Both the position numbers and the translations under genes were made by a program. Source: Pythium myriotylum (lineage: Eukaryota > Oomycota > Peronosporomycetes > Pythiales > Pythiaceae). Taken from it: 64,000 nt of DNA. Each line of letters starts with the position of its first letter. Positions within the stretch are counted from its first letter, which is position 1. Shown one piece after another: positions 1 through 9,762 of this stretch. Where the stretch lies: NCBI GenBank assembly GCA_023091665.1, contig JALJCQ010000017.1, forward strand, positions 1,550,001 to 1,614,000. Direction: 5' to 3'. The notes under the pieces were generated by a model that had not been told where the DNA came from, did not search any database, and was given only the letters and a program-made list of their open reading frames with translations.

Positions 1-2617
1 CACCACGAAGATCATCGCTGAGCCGCTCCGCTTGACGTACACGCAGTGGTCCATCTCGCACTTGGTGAAGCCGACCTTGCGCATGAAGGCGTCGATGGTC
101 TGGTTCCACATGCGTGGCGACTGCTTGAGACCGTAGAGCGAGCGCTTGAGCTTGCACACGTAGTCGGGGTGGCGCTGGTCGACGAAGCCTTCGGGCTGCT
201 TCATGTAGATTTCTTCGTCGAGGTTGCCGTTCAGGAACGCCGTCTTGACATCCATCTGATGGATCATGAGCTTGTGTCGAGCGGCGATGCTGAGGATGGT
301 GCGGATCGACGTGAACTTGGCGACGGGTGCGAATGTCTCTTCGAAGTCGATGCCGTACTTTTGCAGGAACCCCTTGGCAACGAGTCGAGCCTTGTACCGT
401 TCGACGAGTCCTTCGGCGGTTTCCTTGACCTTGAACACCCACTTGCTGGTGATGGCCTTGCGTCCGGCTGGCAAAGGGACTAGGTCCCAGGTCTCGTTCT
501 TCTTGAGCGACTCAAGCTCGGAGTCGCAGGCTTCCTTCCAGTTGCTGGCGTCGTCGGATTCCATCGCCGACTTGAACGATGTCGGCAACTCTCCCCCTGA
601 ATTCACGACGAGAGCAAACTCTTCGAGATCGTGATCTTGGTCTTCTCCCCCTTGTTCTTGCACGTCTTCGCCTTCTTCGTCTTCATCTTCTACGCCTTCC
701 TCTTCGATCGACGTGAGCAGTGCAGACAGATCTTCGAGCGATGTCCTTGGACCTTGCGTGGGTGGTGGAGTCGCACCACTTGTGCGTCCAACACGTCCGT
801 AGCGCTTCTCAACTGGCGGTTCAGCCAGGTTCTCGAGCGAGTGCGTGCGAGAGTGGCGCTTGGACCCTGGTGCGTAGTCGACATTCGGCTGCTGGGCCGA
901 TGCTGGTGCTGCTGGACGCTGCGACCGCTGGCCCTGTTGCCACTCCGGTCGCTCGTAGCTGCGCTGACTTGGTGCTGGTGAGGCTGGCTGCTCACCCATG
1001 TCTTCATCATCTTGATCTTCATCATCTTCATCGTCGCGGAACTCGACGGACTTGCTCCAGGGTTCTTCGCGCTTGCCATCGTCGAATGTGTCTTCCATGA
1101 ACTGCGCGTCTCGACTGATGACGATCCGGCCGGTTGCGATTTCTTCAAACCGATACGCCTTCTCGTGGTCCGAGTAGCCGAGGAACCGACACAAGATGGC
1201 TCGGGCGTCGAACTTCGACCGCTTCTCCTTGGGCACGTGGACGTACGCATGGCAGCCGAACACCTTGAAGTTGGCGAGCAAGGGCTTCTTCCCGTACCAT
1301 TCTTCGTACGGCGACTTGTACAAGTCTTGAGCGCGGGTCGGAAGTCGGTTGCGAACTTCGACTGCAGTCATGACGGCTTCGCCCCACTACTCGTCGGACA
1401 AGTTGGCATGGTGGAGCTTGCAACGACCACACTCACCGATGGTTCGGTTCATGCGCTCCGCCACACCGTTCAACTGAGGCGTGTATGGCGGCGTGACGTC
1501 GTGCTCGATGCCACGCTTGCGACAGAACTTGGCAAGTTTGGCCGACTGGTACTCGCCGCCACCGTCGGTTCGAAGCACCTTGACTCGACGACCGGTTTGG
1601 TTCTCGGCCCAGTTGACGAACTCGACGAACTTGTCGTAGACTTCGTCCTTGGACCGCATCAGGTACAACTTGCACAGTCGAGACTTGTCGTCGGTGAAGG
1701 TGGCAAAGTACTTCATGCCGCCGAAAGTCGGAGTCTTCATGGGGCCGGCCACATCGCTGTACACGACGTCAAGCAGATTCGCAGACCGCTTGGTCGTGCC
1801 CGACTGGAACTTGACGCGAGTCAGCTTGCAGTGCACAGCCTTCACAGACCTCCCACTCTTGCACAGACCCGATATCGAGTCCGTCGGCGAGGTCCTTCTT
1901 GACGATGGCTTCGAGTCCGCTGAAGCCGATGTGACCGAGTCGGAGGTGCCACAGGTACGACTTGGACATGGCGCGACCTCGTCTTGCACTGGCGGCGTGG
2001 GCTGCTTCAGTCGACACTGGAGACATGTTGAGCTTGAACAGACCCTTGCCGATACGAGTGCCGATGGTCCGCTTGGCGCCCTTCAGCATGACAAAGCAAC
2101 CGTCCTTGTCGAACGTCACGGGAGCAACGTCCTCCGTGAATCTTCCGACCGAGAACAGGTTGCGGCTGAGCTTGGGGATATGCCACACGTTGGTGAGCAA
2201 ACCCTTCTTGACACCGCTTGGAGTCTTCATCGACATGAGAATGTCTCCCACGCCGACCGCTTGGACTGTGCCATCGTCGGCCAGATGCACGTCGACTGGG
2301 TCAATCTTCCTGTAGTTCATAATGAACTGCTTGGTTCGCGACATGTGCTGAGTCGCACCCGAGTCGACCAACCACGCCGTGGATTGACTCGACTTGCCTT
2401 GGGTCTTCCCGACCGAGAACAGGTACTCGCCGGGGTCTTCATCTCGCGCAAGGTTGGCTCGCTGGAACCGTTGCCGAGGGTTGCCGTTGCCGTTTCGGTT
2501 GCCGTTGCCGCCGGAGTTGCCGTTGCCGTTGCCGTTGCCGTTGTCCTTGACACGCGAGTGGCACTCCGCGGCCCAATGACCGATCTTGCCGCAGTAGTTG
2601 CACGTGCCAGTCTTCTT
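1..2617 (-). mobile_element. CopA copy A1, internal fragment (zinc knuckle to RT)
   Basis: This is an internal CopA fragment read right to left, from the gag zinc knuckle at about 2600 through protease and integrase to reverse transcriptase. The window edge cuts it upstream of the YVDD region. No LTR of its own is present. At 2617/2618 it meets a + strand CopA LTR exactly at the LTR terminus, so A2 probably integrated into A1. A1 lacks the 21-bp in-frame segment of the acidic linker that A3 has. Confidence 0.92.
1..2617 (-). pseudogene. CopA polyprotein remnant (A1): protease-integrase-RT, broken
   Basis: Reading on the minus strand, the frame contains the CCHC knuckle [14 protein letters not shown] and the protease motif [10 protein letters not shown]. 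It continues into the pre-integrase HHCC region. A 2-bp deletion near 1830 (CACTGCAAG where intact copies have CACTCGGCAAG) shifts the frame. The integrase core follows, with LRTDGGGEY and VAERMNR. An in-frame TAG lies at 1387-1389, at the codon that is Tyr in intact copies. From the ATG at 1371 the frame is open through IN C-terminus, acidic linker and RT ([27 protein letters not shown]) to the window edge. Two disabling lesions and the missing 5' end make it a pseudogene. Confidence 0.88.
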
Positions 2618-2718
2618 TGTTGAAGATGATGCGCCTCGAACCCAGCGTCATCATTCCAGTTGAAGCTCGGCAGTTGAAGCTCGGCTGTAGAAGGTTCTCC
2701 TGCAGAAGATTCTCCGTG

Positions 2719-2766
2719 GAAGATTCGACATGTGGAAGATTCGACATGTGGAAGATTCGACATGTG
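2719..2766 (+). repeat. 16-bp minisatellite in CopA LTR (3 units)
   Basis: Three direct copies of GGAAGATTCGACATGT-type units. Each contains GAAGATTC, i.e. the GAAnnTTC inverted pair. Other CopA LTRs in the window have two units; the LTR at 13236 also has three. Confidence 0.88.
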
Positions 2767-2811
2767 GAAGATTCTCCGTCTGGTTCTGGTTTGAATCCAG
2801 TGCCACCCATC

Positions 2812-2837
2812 GACTTCGTTGAAGTATCCACGAAGTC
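2812..2837. promoter_or_regulatory. 8-bp inverted repeat in CopA LTR
   Basis: GACTTCGT and ACGAAGTC are perfect inverted repeats separated by ten bases. The element is conserved in most CopA LTRs; the A10 LTRs carry one base change at its edge (ACGAAGTT). It could form a hairpin in LTR RNA or bind a dimeric factor. Its function is unknown. Confidence 0.5.
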
Positions 2838-2992
2838 AGTTTATGTTTGCATATGTTTACGATAGGTAGGACATGCATTTGATTACGGTAGCGTAGGACA
2901 CACACAGACGGCTTAGAGGTAGCAGTAGCGAACTAAGTCCCGATCAATTCACTTTGCATTTTGCATCCCACCAACCAAGCGACCTTCCAACA

Positions 2993-3008
2993 GGTTATGA
3001 GCCCAAGC
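2993..3008 (+). other. Primer binding site (half-tRNA initiator Met), CopA A2
   Basis: GGTTATGAGCCCAAGC directly abuts the LTR. Its complement ends GGGCTCATAACC, the anticodon stem-loop of initiator tRNA-Met (CAT is the anticodon). It does not match a tRNA 3' end. Drosophila copia uses the same region (its primer site begins GGTTATGGGCCC), so priming from a cleaved half-tRNA is expected. The site contains the first in-frame ATG of gag. Confidence 0.85.
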
Positions 3009-3987
3009 CCAGCCGACTCTGCCTCCACCGACTTCGCCTCCCCAGCCTTCGCCATGGATTCGACCACCCCAGCTCGCATCAACAAGTTCGACGGAACCAA
3101 CTTCCACACATGGAAGTTCAAGATGCAGATGGTGCTCGAAGAACGCGACGTCTGGGAAGTTGTCTGTGGAGAGGTCAAACTCGAGCAGTGCCAGACCGAC
3201 GCGGACCGAGCCCTCTTCAAGAAGAAGTCTCGCAAGGCGCTCGCGATGATCTGTCTCGCGATGGAAGACTCGCAGCTCCCGCTGGTTCGGTCGGCGAGTG
3301 GTGCGCAAGATGCATGGTCAAGACTGGAAGAACACTTCGAGAAGAAGAGCCTTGCCAACAAGCTCTTTCTTCGTCGTCGTTTCTTCACGACCATGATGGA
3401 AGAAGGTGACGATGTGCTCACGCACATCAACAAGCTCAAGACCCTGGCGGAGCAACTCGACGCAGTCGGTGCTCCGGTCAGCGAAGCGAAGACGACTTGG
3501 TGATCACGCTTCTCGGCAGTCTCAGCGAGTCGTACCAGTTCCTCATCACGGCGTTGGAGTCGCGTGTCGACGCGCTCACGTGGGAACTCGTGACGTCTCG
3601 GCTGCTCCATGAAGACATGAAGCGCAAGGAGCAAGGTGGCGACGGAGCCACGCTTGGCCAAGCATTCATGACAAGTGACGCGAAGCCCAAGGGCCGTGCA
3701 GTCAAGAAGACTGGCACGTGCAACTACTGCGGCAAGATCGGTCATTGGGCCGCGGAGTGCCACTCGCGTGTCAAGGACAACGGCAACGGCAACGGCAACG
3801 GCAACTCCGGCGGCAACGGCAACCGAAACGGCAACCCTCGGCAACCCTCGGCAACGGTTCTAGCGAGCGAACCTTGCGCGAGATGAAGACCCCGGCGAGT
3901 ACCTGTTCTCGGTCGGGAAGACCCAAGGCAAGTCGAGTCAATCCACGGCGTGGTTGGTCGACTCGGGTGCGACTCAGTACATGTCGC
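2997..3987 (+). pseudogene. CopA gag-protease start (A2), frameshifted
   Basis: Begins [10 protein letters not shown], with the ATG inside the primer site, and continues with the gag core ([15 protein letters not shown]). A 5-bp duplication (GCGAAGCGAAG) at about 3482-3491 shifts the frame and stops translation at 3503. The zinc knuckle ([14 protein letters not shown]) lies in another frame at about 3719. A 10-bp duplication of CCCTCGGCAA near 3834-3853 and an in-frame TAG follow. The sequence breaks off just after the protease DSGAT motif. The A10 copy has exactly the same 5-bp duplication. Confidence 0.87.
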
Positions 3988-4346
3988 TGTTGGAAGGTCG
4001 CTTGGTTGGTGGGATGCAAAATGCAAAGTGAATTGATCGGGACTTAGTTCGCTACTGCTACCTCTAAGCCGTCTGTGTGTGTCCTACGCTACCGTAATCA
4101 AATGCATGTCCTACCTATCGTAAACATATGCAAACATAAACTGACTTCGTGGATACTTCAACGAAGTCGATGGGTGGCACTGGATTCAAACCAGAACCAG
4201 ACGGAGAATCTTCCACATGTCGAATCTTCCACATGTCGAATCTTCCACGGAGAATCTTCTGCAGGAGAACCTTCTACAGCCGAGCTTCAACTGCCGAGCT
4301 TCAACTGGAATGATGACGCTGGGTTCGAGGCGCATCATCTTCAACA
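3988..4346 (-). repeat. CopA LTR, 359 bp (3' LTR of A3)
   Basis: Reverse complement reads TGTTGAAG...CCAACA, with two 16-bp minisatellite units. The 3' flank of the coding strand is the purine-rich GAGTCGAGGGGGAG. Confidence 0.94.
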
Positions 4347-6730
4347 CTCCCCCTCGACTCGACTGCGTCTTGAACACCAAGCTTGGTGCGGAGCACGTCG
4401 AACTGGACAGTGGGGATCGGCTTGGTCATGATGTCGGCAAGCATGTCTTGGGTCGGGCAATACTGCAGACACACTTGACCGTCCTCGACCTTCTCACGAA
4501 CGAAGTGGTAGCGAATGTCGATGTGCTTGGTGCGCTTGTGGAACTCGGGGTTCTTGGCCAACGCGATCGCACCTTGGTTGTCTTCGTACACCGTGAGCGC
4601 TTGGTCACTTGCAACTTCGCCGAGTTCGCACAGGAACGCCTTAAGCCACACGGCTTCTTGGATCGCTTCCGATAGAGCCATGTACTCTGCTTCGGTCGAG
4701 GAGAGGGCGACAGTTCGCTGCTTCTTGCTGCGCCAGCTGATGCACCCGCCGTTGAGCATGAACACGTAGCCGCTGGTGCTTCGACGTGACTCGATGTCGC
4801 CAGCCCAGTCGGCGTCGGAGTAGCCGACCAGTCTTCCGTCATTCGATGCCGAGAACTGCAGGCCGTAGGTCGGAGTCGCTTGCAGATACCGGAGCACACG
4901 CTTGAGAGCTTGCCAATGTGTTGGACACGGGTCCGCGGCGAACTGGCTGAGTGTGCCGACTGCCGCTGCGAGGTCTGGTCGAGTGCCGACCATGAGGTAC
5001 ATGAGTGCGCCGACTGCACTTCGGTACGGCACGTTCTTCATGGTGTCTTCGTGCTTGCAACCACCTTCACACATGGCCTTGGTCAGCTTGAGTCCGGGGT
5101 CTTGAGGGGTCCTCACTGGTTTGCAGTCTTGCATGCCGAACTTGGTCAGGATCGACTGCAAGAACTTGGTCTGCCGCATGGTCACGTCGCCGGACTTGGG
5201 GTCTTGATCAACTTCCATGCCGAGGCAGTACTTGAGTTCGCCGAGGTCGGACATCTCGAAGCGTTCGCTGAGTGCACGCTTGGTCGCCGTGAGCAACTCG
5301 AGGCTGTTGCAGGCGAGGATGAGGTCGTCGACGTAGATCACCACGAAGATCATCGCTGAGCCGCTCCGCTTGACGTACACGCAGTGGTCCATCTCGCACT
5401 TGGTGAAGCCGACCTTGCGCATGAAGGCGTCGATGGTCTGGTTCCACATGCGTGGCGACTGCTTGAGACCGTAGAGCGAGCGCTTGAGCTTGCACACGTA
5501 GTCGGGGTGGCGCTGGTCGACGAAGCCTTCGGGCTGCTTCATGTAGATTTCTTCGTCGAGGTTGCCGTTCAGGAACGCCGTCTTGACATCCATCTGATGG
5601 ATCATGAGCTTGTGTCGAGCGGCGATGCTGAGGATGGTTCGGATCGACGTGAACTTGGCGACGGGTGCGAATGTCTCTTCGAAGTCGATGCCGTACTTCT
5701 GCAGGAACCCCTTGGCAACGAGTCGAGCCTTGTACCGTTCGACGAGTCCTTCGGCGGTTTCCTTGACCTTGAACACCCACTTGCTGGTGATGGCCTTGCG
5801 TCCGGCTGGCAAAGGGACTAGGTCCCAGGTCTCGTTCTTCTTGAGCGACTCAAGCTCGGAGTCGCAGGCTTCCTTCCAGTTGCTGGCGTCGTCGGATTCC
5901 ATCGCCGACTTGAACGATGTCGGCAACTCTCCCCCTGAATTCACGACGAGAGCAAACTCTTCGAGATCGTGATCTTGGTCTTCTCCCCCTTGTTCTTGCA
6001 CGTCTTCGCCTTCTTCGTCTTCATCTTCTACGCCTTCCTCTTCGATCGACGTGAGCAGTGCAGACAGATCTTCGAGCGATGTCCTTGGACCTTGCGTGGG
6101 TGGTGGAGTCGCACCACTTGTGCGTCCAACACGTCCGTAGCGCTTCTCAACTGGCGGTTCAGCCAGGTTCTCGAGCGAGTGCGTGCGAGAGTGGCGCTTG
6201 GACCCTGGTGCGTAGTCGACATTCGGCTGCTGGGCCGATGCTGGTGCTGCTGGACGCTGCGACCGCTGGCCCTGTTGCCACTCCGGTCGCTCGTAGCTGC
6301 GCTGACTTGGTGCTGGTGAGGCTGGCTGCTCACCCATGTCTTCATCATCTTGGTTGTCGGTTGCTTCATCTTGATCTTCATCATCTTCATCGTCGCGGAA
6401 CTCGACGGACTTGCTCCAGGGTTCTTCGCGCTTGCCATCGTCGAATGTGTCTTCCATGAACTGCGCGTCTCGACTGATGACGATCCGGCCGGTTGCGATT
6501 TCTTCAAACCGATACGCCTTCTCGTGGTCCGAGTAGCCGAGGAACCGACACAAGATGGCTCGGGCGTCGAACTTCGACCGCTTCTCCTTGGGCACGTGGA
6601 CGTACGCATGGCAGCCGAACACCTTGAAGTTGGCGAGCAAGGGCTTCTTCCCGTACCATTCTTCGTACGGCGACTTGTACAAGTCTTGAGCGCGGGTCGG
6701 AAGTCGGTTGCGAACTTCGACTGCAGTCAT
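4301..6730 (-). CDS. CopA integrase C-terminus / reverse transcriptase / RNase H (A3)
   Basis: Open frame of 809 codons starting at [10 protein letters not shown], just downstream of an in-frame TAG (6746-6748) that separates it from upstream integrase. Order: end of integrase ([20 protein letters not shown]), an acidic Glu/Asp linker including DEATDNQ, then RT ([45 protein letters not shown]). RNase H follows, with [21 protein letters not shown] and [11 protein letters not shown]. The end is unusual: translation runs into the 3' LTR and stops there (HHSS). On its own it lacks gag, protease and the integrase catalytic core. It could yield an element product only by readthrough of the TAG or by internal initiation. 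Confidence 0.85.
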   Translation of the reverse strand: MTAVEVRNRLPTRAQDLYKSPYEEWYGKKPLLANFKVFGCHAYVHVPKEKRSKFDARAILCRFLGYSDHEKAYRFEEIATGRIVISRDAQFMEDTFDDGKREEPWSKSVEFRDDEDDEDQDEATDNQDDEDMGEQPASPAPSQRSYERPEWQQGQRSQRPAAPASAQQPNVDYAPGSKRHSRTHSLENLAEPPVEKRYGRVGRTSGATPPPTQGPRTSLEDLSALLTSIEEEGVEDEDEEGEDVQEQGGEDQDHDLEEFALVVNSGGELPTSFKSAMESDDASNWKEACDSELESLKKNETWDLVPLPAGRKAITSKWVFKVKETAEGLVERYKARLVAKGFLQKYGIDFEETFAPVAKFTSIRTILSIAARHKLMIHQMDVKTAFLNGNLDEEIYMKQPEGFVDQRHPDYVCKLKRSLYGLKQSPRMWNQTIDAFMRKVGFTKCEMDHCVYVKRSGSAMIFVVIYVDDLILACNSLELLTATKRALSERFEMSDLGELKYCLGMEVDQDPKSGDVTMRQTKFLQSILTKFGMQDCKPVRTPQDPGLKLTKAMCEGGCKHEDTMKNVPYRSAVGALMYLMVGTRPDLAAAVGTLSQFAADPCPTHWQALKRVLRYLQATPTYGLQFSASNDGRLVGYSDADWAGDIESRRSTSGYVFMLNGGCISWRSKKQRTVALSSTEAEYMALSEAIQEAVWLKAFLCELGEVASDQALTVYEDNQGAIALAKNPEFHKRTKHIDIRYHFVREKVEDGQVCLQYCPTQDMLADIMTKPIPTVQFDVLRTKLGVQDAVESRGSVEDDAPRTQRHHSS

Positions 6731-6745
6731 GACGGCTTCGCCCCA

Positions 6746-7188
6746 CTACTCGTCGGACAAGTTGGCATGGTGGAGCTTGCAACGACCACACTCACCGATG
6801 GTTCGGTTCATGCGCTCCGCCACACCGTTCAACTGAGGCGTGTATGGCGGCGTGACGTCGTGCTCGATGCCACGCTTGCGACAGAACTTGGCAAGTTTGG
6901 CCGACTGGTACTCGCCGCCACCGTCGGTTCGAAGCACCTTGACTCGACGACCGGTTTGGTTCTCGGCCCAGTTGACGAACTCGACGAACTTGTCGTAGAC
7001 TTCGTCCTTGGACCGCATCAGGTACAACTTGCACAGTCGAGACTTGTCGTCGGTGAAGGTGGCAAAGTACTTCATGCCGCCGAAAGTCGGAGTCTTCATG
7101 GGGCCGGCCACATCGCTGTACACGACGTCAAGCAGATTCGCAGACCGCTTGGTCGTGCCCGACTGGAACTTGACGCGAGTCAGCTTGC
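6746..7188 (-). pseudogene. CopA integrase core (A3), between frameshift and amber
   Basis: Contains the integrase catalytic region: [17 protein letters not shown] and GVAERMNRT. Spacing between the second Asp and the Glu is 35 residues, the DD35E pattern. A 2-bp deletion at about 7188 (GCACTGCAAGCTG) disconnects it from the upstream protease/HHCC region, and TAG at 6746-6748 ends it. No good start codon of its own. Confidence 0.8.
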
Positions 7189-8690
7189 AGTGCACAGCCT
7201 TCACAGACCTCCCACTCTTGCACAGACCCGATATCGAGTCCGTCGGCGAGGTCCTTCTTGACGATGGCTTCGAGTCCGCTGAAGCCGATGTGACCGAGTC
7301 GGAGGTGCCACAGGTACGACTTGGACATGGCGCGACCTCGTCTTGCACTGGCGGCGTGGGCTGCTTCAGTCGACACTGGAGACATGTTGAGCTTGAACAG
7401 ACCCTTGCCGATACGAGTGCCGATGGTCCGCTTGGCGCCATTCAGCATGACAAAGCAACCGTCCTTGTCGAACGTCACGGGAGCAACGTCCTCCGTGAAT
7501 CTTCCGACCGAGAACAGGTTGCGGCTGAGCTTGGGGATATGCCACACGTTGGTGAGCAAACCCTTCTTGACACCGCTTGGAGTCTTCATCGACATGAGAA
7601 TGTCTCCCACGCCGACCGCTTGGACCGTGCCATCATCGGCCAGATGCACGTCGACTGGGTCAATCTTCTTGTAGTTCATAATGAACTGCTTGCTTCGCGA
7701 CATGTGCTGAGTCGCACCCGAGTCGACCAACCACGCCGTGGATTGACTCGACTTGCCTTGGGTCTTCCCGACCGAGAACAGGTACTCGCCGGGGTCTTCA
7801 TCTCGCGCAAGGTTCGCTCGCTGGAACCGTTGCCGAGGGTTGCCGTTGCCGTTTCGGTTGCCGTTGCCGCCGGAGTTGCCGTTGCCGTTGCCGTTGCCGT
7901 TGCTGTTGCCGTTGTCCTTGACACGCGAGTGGCACTCCGCGGCCCAATGACCGATCTTGCCGCAGTAGTTGCACGTGCCAGTCTTCTTGACTGCACGGCC
8001 CTTGGGCTTCGCGTCACTTGTCATGAATGCTTGGCCAAGCGTGGCTCCGTCGCCACCTTGCTCCTTGCGCTTCATGTCTTCATGGAGCAGCCGAGACGTC
8101 ACGAGTTCCCACGTGAGCGCGTCGACACGCGACTCCAACGCCGTGATGAGGAGCTGGTACGACTCGCTGAGACTGCCGAGAAGCGTGATCACCAAGTCGT
8201 CTTCGCTGACCGGAGCGCCGACTGCGTCGAGTTGCTCCGCCAGGGTCTTGAGCTTGTTGATGTGCGTGAGCACATCGTCACCTTCTTCCATCATGGTCGT
8301 GAAGAAACGACGACGAAGAAAGAGCTTGTTGGCAAGGCTCTTCTTCTCGAAGTGTTCTTCCAGTCTTGACCATGCATCTTGCGCACCACTCGCCGACCGA
8401 ACCAGCGGGAGCTGCGAGTCTTCCATCGCGAGACAGATCATCGCGAGCGCCTTGCGAGACTTCTTCTTGAAGAGGGCTCGGTCCGCGTCGGTCTGGCACT
8501 GCTCGAGTTTGACCTCTCCACAGACAACTTCCCAGACGTCGCGTTCTTCGAGCACCATCTGCATCTTGAACTTCCATGTGTGGAAGTTGGTTCCGTCGAA
8601 CTTGTTGATGCGGGCTGGGGTGGTCGAATCCATGGCGAAGGCTGGGGAGGCGAAGTCGGTGGAGGCAGAGTCGGCTGGGCTTGGGCTCAT
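7128..8690 (-). CDS. CopA gag-protease (A3), truncated by frameshift
   Basis: Starts [10 protein letters not shown] at 8690, whose ATG lies in the primer site; a second Met (MDSTTPAR) follows 19 residues on. Gag core, then CCHC knuckle [14 protein letters not shown], an Asn-Gly repeat tract ([11 protein letters not shown], longer than in sister copies), aspartic protease [10 protein letters not shown] and the pre-integrase [10 protein letters not shown]. The frame departs from the family sequence at the 2-bp deletion near 7188 and stops at 7128. The product would be gag plus protease, about 520 residues, enough for particle formation in principle. Confidence 0.82.
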   Translation of the reverse strand: MSPSPADSASTDFASPAFAMDSTTPARINKFDGTNFHTWKFKMQMVLEERDVWEVVCGEVKLEQCQTDADRALFKKKSRKALAMICLAMEDSQLPLVRSASGAQDAWSRLEEHFEKKSLANKLFLRRRFFTTMMEEGDDVLTHINKLKTLAEQLDAVGAPVSEDDLVITLLGSLSESYQLLITALESRVDALTWELVTSRLLHEDMKRKEQGGDGATLGQAFMTSDAKPKGRAVKKTGTCNYCGKIGHWAAECHSRVKDNGNSNGNGNGNGNSGGNGNRNGNGNPRQRFQRANLARDEDPGEYLFSVGKTQGKSSQSTAWLVDSGATQHMSRSKQFIMNYKKIDPVDVHLADDGTVQAVGVGDILMSMKTPSGVKKGLLTNVWHIPKLSRNLFSVGRFTEDVAPVTFDKDGCFVMLNGAKRTIGTRIGKGLFKLNMSPVSTEAAHAASARRGRAMSKSYLWHLRLGHIGFSGLEAIVKKDLADGLDIGSVQEWEVCEGCALQADSRQVPVGHDQAVCESA

Positions 8691-8694
8691 AACC

Positions 8695-9053
8695 TGTTGG
8701 AAGGTCGCTTGGTTGGTGGGATGCAAAATGCAAAGTGAATTGATCGGGACTTAGTTCGCTGCTGCTACCTCTAAGCCGTCTGTGTGTGTCCTACGCTACC
8801 GTAATCAAATGTATGTCCTACCTATCGTAAACATATGCAAACATAGACTGACTTCGTGGATACTTCAACGAAGTCGATGGGTGGCACTGGATTCAAACCA
8901 GAACCAGACGGAGAATCTTCCACATGTCGAATCTTCCACATGTCGAATCTTCCACGGAGAATCTTCTGCAGGAGAATCTTCTACAGCCGAGCTTCAACTG
9001 CCGAGCTTCAACTGGAATGATGACGCTGGGTTCGAGGCGCATCATCTTCAACA
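8695..9053 (-). repeat. CopA LTR, 359 bp (5' LTR of A3)
   Basis: Reverse-complement TGTTGAAG...CCAACA; primer site 8679-8694 on the minus strand adjoins it. Differs at about four positions from the partner LTR at 3988. Confidence 0.94.
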
Positions 9054-9054
9054 G

Positions 9055-9731
9055 ATGGTGCTCGAAGAACGCGACGTCTGGGAAGTTGTCTGTGGAGAGG
9101 TCAAACTCGAGCAGTGCCAGACCGACGCGGACCGAGCCCTCTTCAAGAAGAAGTCTCGCAAGGCGCTCGCGATGATCTGTCTCGCGATGGAAGACTCGCA
9201 GCTCCCGCTGGTTCGGTCGGCGAGTGGTGCGCAAGATGCATGGTCAAGACTGGAAGAACACTTCGAGAAGAAGAGCCTTGCCAACAAGCTCTTTCTTCGT
9301 CGTCGTTTCTTCACGACCATGATGGAAGAAGGTGACGATGTGCTCACGCACATCAACAAGCTCAAGACCCTGGCGGAGCAACTCGACGCAGTCGGCGCTC
9401 CGGTCAGCGAAGACGACTTGGTGATCACGCTTCTCGGCAGTCTCAGCGAGTCGTACCAGTTCCTCATCACGGCGTTGGAGTCGCGTGTCGACGCGCTCAC
9501 GTGGGAACTCGTGACGTCTCGGCTGCTCCATGAAGACATGAAGCGCAAGGAGCAAGGTGGCGACGGAGCCACGCTTGGCCAAGCGTTCATGACAAGTGAC
9601 GCGAAGCCCAAGGGCCGTGCAGTCAAGAAGACTGGCAAGTGCAACTACTGCGGCAAGATCGGTCATTGGGCCGCGGAGTGCCACTCGCGTGTCAAGGACA
9701 ACGGCAACGGCAACGGCAACGGCAACTCCGG

Positions 9732-9762
<31 letters not shown>

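Larger units (their letters stand above)
2618..2992 (+). repeat. CopA LTR, 375-bp variant (5' LTR of A2)
   Basis: Begins TGTTGAAGATGATG and ends CGACCTTCCAACA; the primer site follows immediately. It carries three 16-bp units GGAAGATTCGACATGT-like (2719-2766) where most CopA LTRs have two, which accounts for 375 rather than 359 bp. Confidence 0.95.
2618..3987 (+). mobile_element. CopA copy A2, 5' part (LTR-gag-protease start)
   Basis: LTR, primer site, gag and the beginning of protease, ending at CATGTCGC where a - strand LTR (A3) starts precisely. The rest of A2 is not found adjoining A3 on the other side; that flank begins at a different, earlier gag position (GATGG). So either the 3' part was lost or the two sides come from different elements. 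Confidence 0.88.
3988..9053 (-). mobile_element. CopA copy A3, full length (5066 bp), inactivated
   Basis: Complete LTR-internal-LTR on the minus strand. Flanking bases do not match: GTCGC lies before 3988 and GATGG after 9053. The two LTRs differ at several positions (for example AACCTT/AATCTT, TGCATG/TGTATG, ATAAAC/ATAGAC, CTACTG/CTGCTG). Missing target duplication together with divergent LTRs suggests the two ends came from different insertions joined by recombination. Integrase carries two lesions. Confidence 0.9.

Noticed and set aside
2993..3008. A tRNA-Met gene fragment next to the LTR
   Set aside because: Only 15-16 bases match and only in the anticodon arm. The position directly after each 5' LTR identifies it as a primer site.
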